Assembly: GCA_028869395.1 (NCBI GenBank)
Contig: JAGWSE010000382.1
Location: 1-7,039, forward strand
Source: Alphaproteobacteria bacterium
GTDB taxonomy: Bacteria; Pseudomonadota; Alphaproteobacteria; Caulobacterales; Caulobacteraceae
Length of the DNA: 7,039 nt
Direction of reading: 5' to 3'
The position numbers and the translations under genes are program-made. Shown here piece after piece: positions 5,759 through 7,039 of this stretch; the first letter of the stretch is position 1, and each line of letters opens with the position of its first letter. The notes below the pieces were generated by a model. The model was not told the origin of the DNA. It saw only the letters and a list, made by a program, of their open reading frames with translations, and ran no database searches.

Positions 5759-6689
5759 GGAGCCCCGCATCTGGCTCATCGCCGGGCCCACCGCAAGCGG
5801 CAAGTCGGCCCTGGCGCTGCGCTTGGCCGAGGCGGCCGACGCCGAGATCGTCAACGCCGATTCCATGCAGCTCTACCGCGACCTGCGGATCCTGACGGCG
5901 CGGCCGAGCCCCAAGGAGGAAGCACGGGCTCCGCATCACCTGTTCGGGATTGTCGACGCCGCCGTGGGCTGGTCGGTGGGCGCCTGGCTGCGCGCCGCGC
6001 ACGAGCGGATCGTGAGCCTGACCGAAGCCCATCGTCCGATCGTCTTCGTGGGCGGCACCGGCCTCTATTTCCGCGCCCTCACGCGGGGGCTCGCCAGCAT
6101 CCCGCCGGTCCCGACCGAGGCGCGTCGCGAGGCCGAGGCCGACTTCGACCTGATGGGCGAGATGGCGTTCCGCGGCCGCTTGGGCGCCTACGACCCCGCC
6201 GCCGCCGCCCGCATCGCGCCCGGCGACCGCCAGCGCCTGGTCCGCGCTTGGGAGGTCTATGCGCACACCGGCACGCCGCTCAGCGACTGGCAGCAGACCG
6301 GCGAGCCGGTGCTGAGCGGCGACGCATGGCGGGCGGTGGCGCTGGAGCCGCCGCGCGACCTGCTCTACCGCCGTTGCGACGCGCGGCTCGAGGCCATGGT
6401 CGCCCAGGGCGCCCTCGACGAGGTCGCAGCCCTTCTCGAGCGCGGACTCGATCCGGAGCTTCCCGCCATGAAGGCGGTGGGGGTGCGCGAATTCGCAGCC
6501 TTCGTCCGCGGCGAAGCGACGCTCTCGGAGGCGCTGCTGGCCGCCCAGCGCGAGACGCGGCGCTACGCCAAGCGCCAGCTCACCTGGATGCGCGGCCAGA
6601 TGGCCGGCTGGCCGAGGCTCCCCGGCGCGACCGAAGAGGAACAATGGAGGCAGTTTATTGCGCTAGAGCCGAGCTTGACGCCCGGATAG
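5757..6689 (+). CDS. miaA: tRNA dimethylallyltransferase MiaA
   Basis: Encodes 310 residues, the family's usual size. MiaA transfers a dimethylallyl group from DMAPP to N6 of adenine 37 in tRNAs that read codons starting with U. Visible motifs are the P-loop AGPTASGKSALA (9-20); NADSMQLYRDL (33-43), with the catalytic-region Asp and the DSxxxYR signature; HHLFG (60-64); and FVGGTGLYFRAL (97-108), with the conserved Thr of the prenyl-transfer site. The insertion domain follows at ~115-190, and the C-terminal KAVGVREF (239-246) and RRYAKRQLTWMRG (268-280) contact tRNA and active site. The start is set by the short lead to the P-loop and by a GAGGG 8 nt upstream. Its promoter must lie within serB. 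Its own 3' end contains the likely -35 box of ilvB. Confidence 0.97.
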   Translation: MEPRIWLIAGPTASGKSALALRLAEAADAEIVNADSMQLYRDLRILTARPSPKEEARAPHHLFGIVDAAVGWSVGAWLRAAHERIVSLTEAHRPIVFVGGTGLYFRALTRGLASIPPVPTEARREAEADFDLMGEMAFRGRLGAYDPAAAARIAPGDRQRLVRAWEVYAHTGTPLSDWQQTGEPVLSGDAWRAVALEPPRDLLYRRCDARLEAMVAQGALDEVAALLERGLDPELPAMKAVGVREFAAFVRGEATLSEALLAAQRETRRYAKRQLTWMRGQMAGWPRLPGATEEEQWRQFIALEPSLTPG

Positions 6690-6703
6690 CGGCATGCGAA
6701 ACG
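6675..6703 (+). promoter_or_regulatory. Candidate ilvB promoter overlapping the end of miaA
   Basis: TTGACGC (6675-6681) is a perfect match to the Caulobacter housekeeping -35 consensus (TTGACGS). Fourteen bases later GCGAAACG (6696-6703) matches the -10 consensus GCTANAWC at 5 of 8 positions, so the -10 is weak. Transcription would begin near 6708-6712, about 15-20 nt before the leader peptide. The -35 lies in the last codons of miaA (Leu-Thr-Pro-Gly region). Confidence 0.4.
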
Positions 6704-6725
6704 CCTAATCCTCACGTTTCAAGGA

Positions 6726-6776
6726 ATGCCCGTGCGCGGAATTCTTGTACTCGTAAGGCGGCCGCAATCGGTCTGA
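6726..6776 (+). CDS. ilvB leader peptide (attenuation peptide with Ile-Leu-Val-Leu-Val control codons)
   Basis: From the ATG at 6726 the frame reads M-P-V-R-G-I-L-V-L-V-R-R-P-Q-S-V and stops at TGA 6774-6776 (16 residues). The five control codons ATT CTT GTA CTC GTA (6741-6755) are consecutive branched-chain codons, and four of the five end in A or T, rare in this GC-rich DNA. That is the expected design for ribosome stalling when Ile, Leu or Val is short. AAGGA (6721-6725) abuts the ATG with no gap but is 6 nt from the in-frame GTG at 6732, so the true start may be that GTG, giving 14 residues with the same control run. The terminator and ilvB follow. Attenuation of ilv operons by such leaders is well established. 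Confidence 0.85.
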   Translation: MPVRGILVLVRRPQSV

Positions 6777-6811
6777 CCCTCCGCGTCAGATCCGAACGGT
6801 CGCTCGCACCC

Positions 6812-6836
6812 AGGCCCCTCGCGGGCCTTTTTTATT
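6812..6836 (+). terminator. Intrinsic terminator (attenuator) upstream of ilvB
   Basis: AGGCCC (6812-6817) pairs perfectly with GGGCCT (6823-6828) around a CTCGC loop and runs straight into six T residues (6828-6833), then ATT. This is a canonical factor-independent terminator, the only T-rich one in the window. It lies 26 nt before the ilvB start and 36 nt after the leader stop. Confidence 0.9.
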
Positions 6837-6849
6837 GTCCATCCGCCCC

Positions 6850-6853
6850 AAGG
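6850..6853 (+). promoter_or_regulatory. Ribosome binding site of ilvB
   Basis: AAGG lies 8 nt before the ATG at 6862, downstream of the attenuator T-run. ilvB therefore has its own initiation site, separate from the leader peptide. Confidence 0.6.
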
Positions 6854-6861
6854 TCCGTCCC

Positions 6862-7039
6862 ATGACCGCCCACCAGACCATCGAAGCTCAGCAAGACACC
6901 ATCTCCGGCGCGGAGATCGTGGTCCGCGCGCTCATCGACCAGGGCGTGGACGTGCTGTTCGGCTATCCGGGCGGGGCGGTGCTTCCGATCTACGACGCCC
7001 TCTTCGCCGAGCCTCGGCTGAAGCACGTGCTGGTCCGCC
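6862..7039 (+). CDS. ilvB: Acetolactate synthase large subunit, N-terminus, truncated by right window edge
   Basis: Fifty-nine codons are visible. After a ~13-residue lead, the sequence SGAEIVVRALIDQGVDVL followed by FGYPGGAVLPIYDAL is the hallmark start of the thiamine-diphosphate-binding Pyr domain of acetohydroxyacid synthase. The window ends at LVR, just before the expected HEQGA motif holding the catalytic glutamate. The enzyme joins pyruvate with pyruvate or 2-ketobutyrate, the first common step of Val, Leu and Ile synthesis, in the cytoplasm. A small subunit (ilvN) is expected downstream but lies outside the window. The Ile/Leu/Val leader and terminator directly upstream fit this role. 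The paralogous names ilvI/ilvG cannot be strictly excluded. Confidence 0.95.
   Translation, partial: MTAHQTIEAQQDTISGAEIVVRALIDQGVDVLFGYPGGAVLPIYDALFAEPRLKHVLVR

Larger units (their letters stand above)
6726..6836 (+). promoter_or_regulatory. ilvB transcription attenuator region (leader peptide, alternative hairpins, terminator)
   Basis: Beyond the control codons, three pairings are visible. TCGGTCTGAC (6768-6777) pairs with GTCAGATCCGA (6785-6795) with one bulged T at 6791, enclosing a 7-nt loop; the leader stop codon lies in its 5' arm. CGCGGA (6735-6740), just before the control codons, pairs exactly with TCCGCG (6780-6785). CCGCG (6781-6785) can instead pair with CGCGG (6820-6824), which is the loop and 3' arm of the terminator. 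These are mutually exclusive, as a ribosome-controlled switch requires. A ribosome stalled on Ile/Leu/Val codons would cover the first partner. Which pair is the real antiterminator is inferred, not shown. Confidence 0.7.

Noticed and set aside
4146..6644. Very long minus-strand open frame of 832 codons spanning the HAD gene, serB and most of miaA
   Set aside because: Only its last 223 codons encode the recognisable HAD protein. The rest is Arg/Gly/Ala-rich, out of frame with serB and antisense to miaA, as expected of stop-poor GC-rich DNA.
6662..6669. GCTAGAGC, a 7 of 8 match to the Caulobacter -10 consensus inside miaA
   Set aside because: No -35 box lies 10-14 nt upstream; the TTGACGC at 6675 is downstream of it and fits a different promoter.
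4928..6865. Plus-strand open frame of 645 codons antisense to serB and overlapping miaA in another frame
   Set aside because: Composition is His/Arg/Gly/Pro-rich without any family motif; it is a shadow of serB and miaA.
1..7039. CRISPR array, tRNA/rRNA genes, insertion sequences, defence or phage genes
   Set aside because: No spaced direct repeats, tRNA-like folds, transposase or phage-type proteins were seen on either strand; all substantial space is accounted for by housekeeping genes.

Overview
The window is a compact, very GC-rich stretch of bacterial chromosome with the look of an alphaproteobacterium, most likely Caulobacterales (Caulobacter/Phenylobacterium-like). This placement rests on three things: the HflK N-terminus beginning MPWND, a perfect Caulobacter-type -35 box (TTGACGC) ahead of ilvB, and the order mrp / hflK-hflC / HAD / serB / miaA / ilvB. 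It is an inference from memory of these families, not a database result. Nothing in the window looks mobile or horizontally acquired, and every full gene is a housekeeping or conserved gene.

Layout from left to right. (1) The C-terminal half of a GPH/MelB-type sugar:cation symporter runs off the left edge (+, ends 802). (2) mrp/apbC (-, 805-1911) encodes a P-loop iron-sulfur carrier ATPase that lacks the family's CxxC motif. (3) A 121-nt divergent intergenic region (1912-2032) holds a candidate mrp promoter and a perfect inverted repeat. (4) hflK-hflC (+, 2033-3253 and 3250-4149) are translationally coupled by an ATGA overlap and encode the membrane complex that modulates the FtsH protease. 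(5) A CbbY/beta-phosphoglucomutase-like HAD hydrolase (-, 4146-4817) lies 47 nt downstream of serB (-, 4865-5758), phosphoserine phosphatase. (6) miaA (+, 5757-6689) encodes tRNA dimethylallyltransferase. (7) An ilv-type attenuation leader (about 6690-6861) contains a short peptide ORF rich in rare Ile/Leu/Val codons and an intrinsic terminator. (8) The start of ilvB, acetolactate synthase large subunit (+, from 6862), runs off the right edge.

Functionally, the right side carries amino-acid biosynthesis: serine by SerB, branched-chain amino acids by IlvB under attenuation control. The centre handles membrane protein quality control (HflKC), and the left holds iron-sulfur assembly (Mrp) and sugar transport.

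The most distinctive property is how tightly the genes abut. Two convergent pairs end within or next to each other, and their stop codons fall inside potential stem-loops (796-823 and 4139-4154). One divergent pair, serB/miaA, has start codons that interlock on a single CATG. The clearest regulatory element is the ilvB leader. I found no undescribed defence system, CRISPR array, tRNA, rRNA or insertion sequence.
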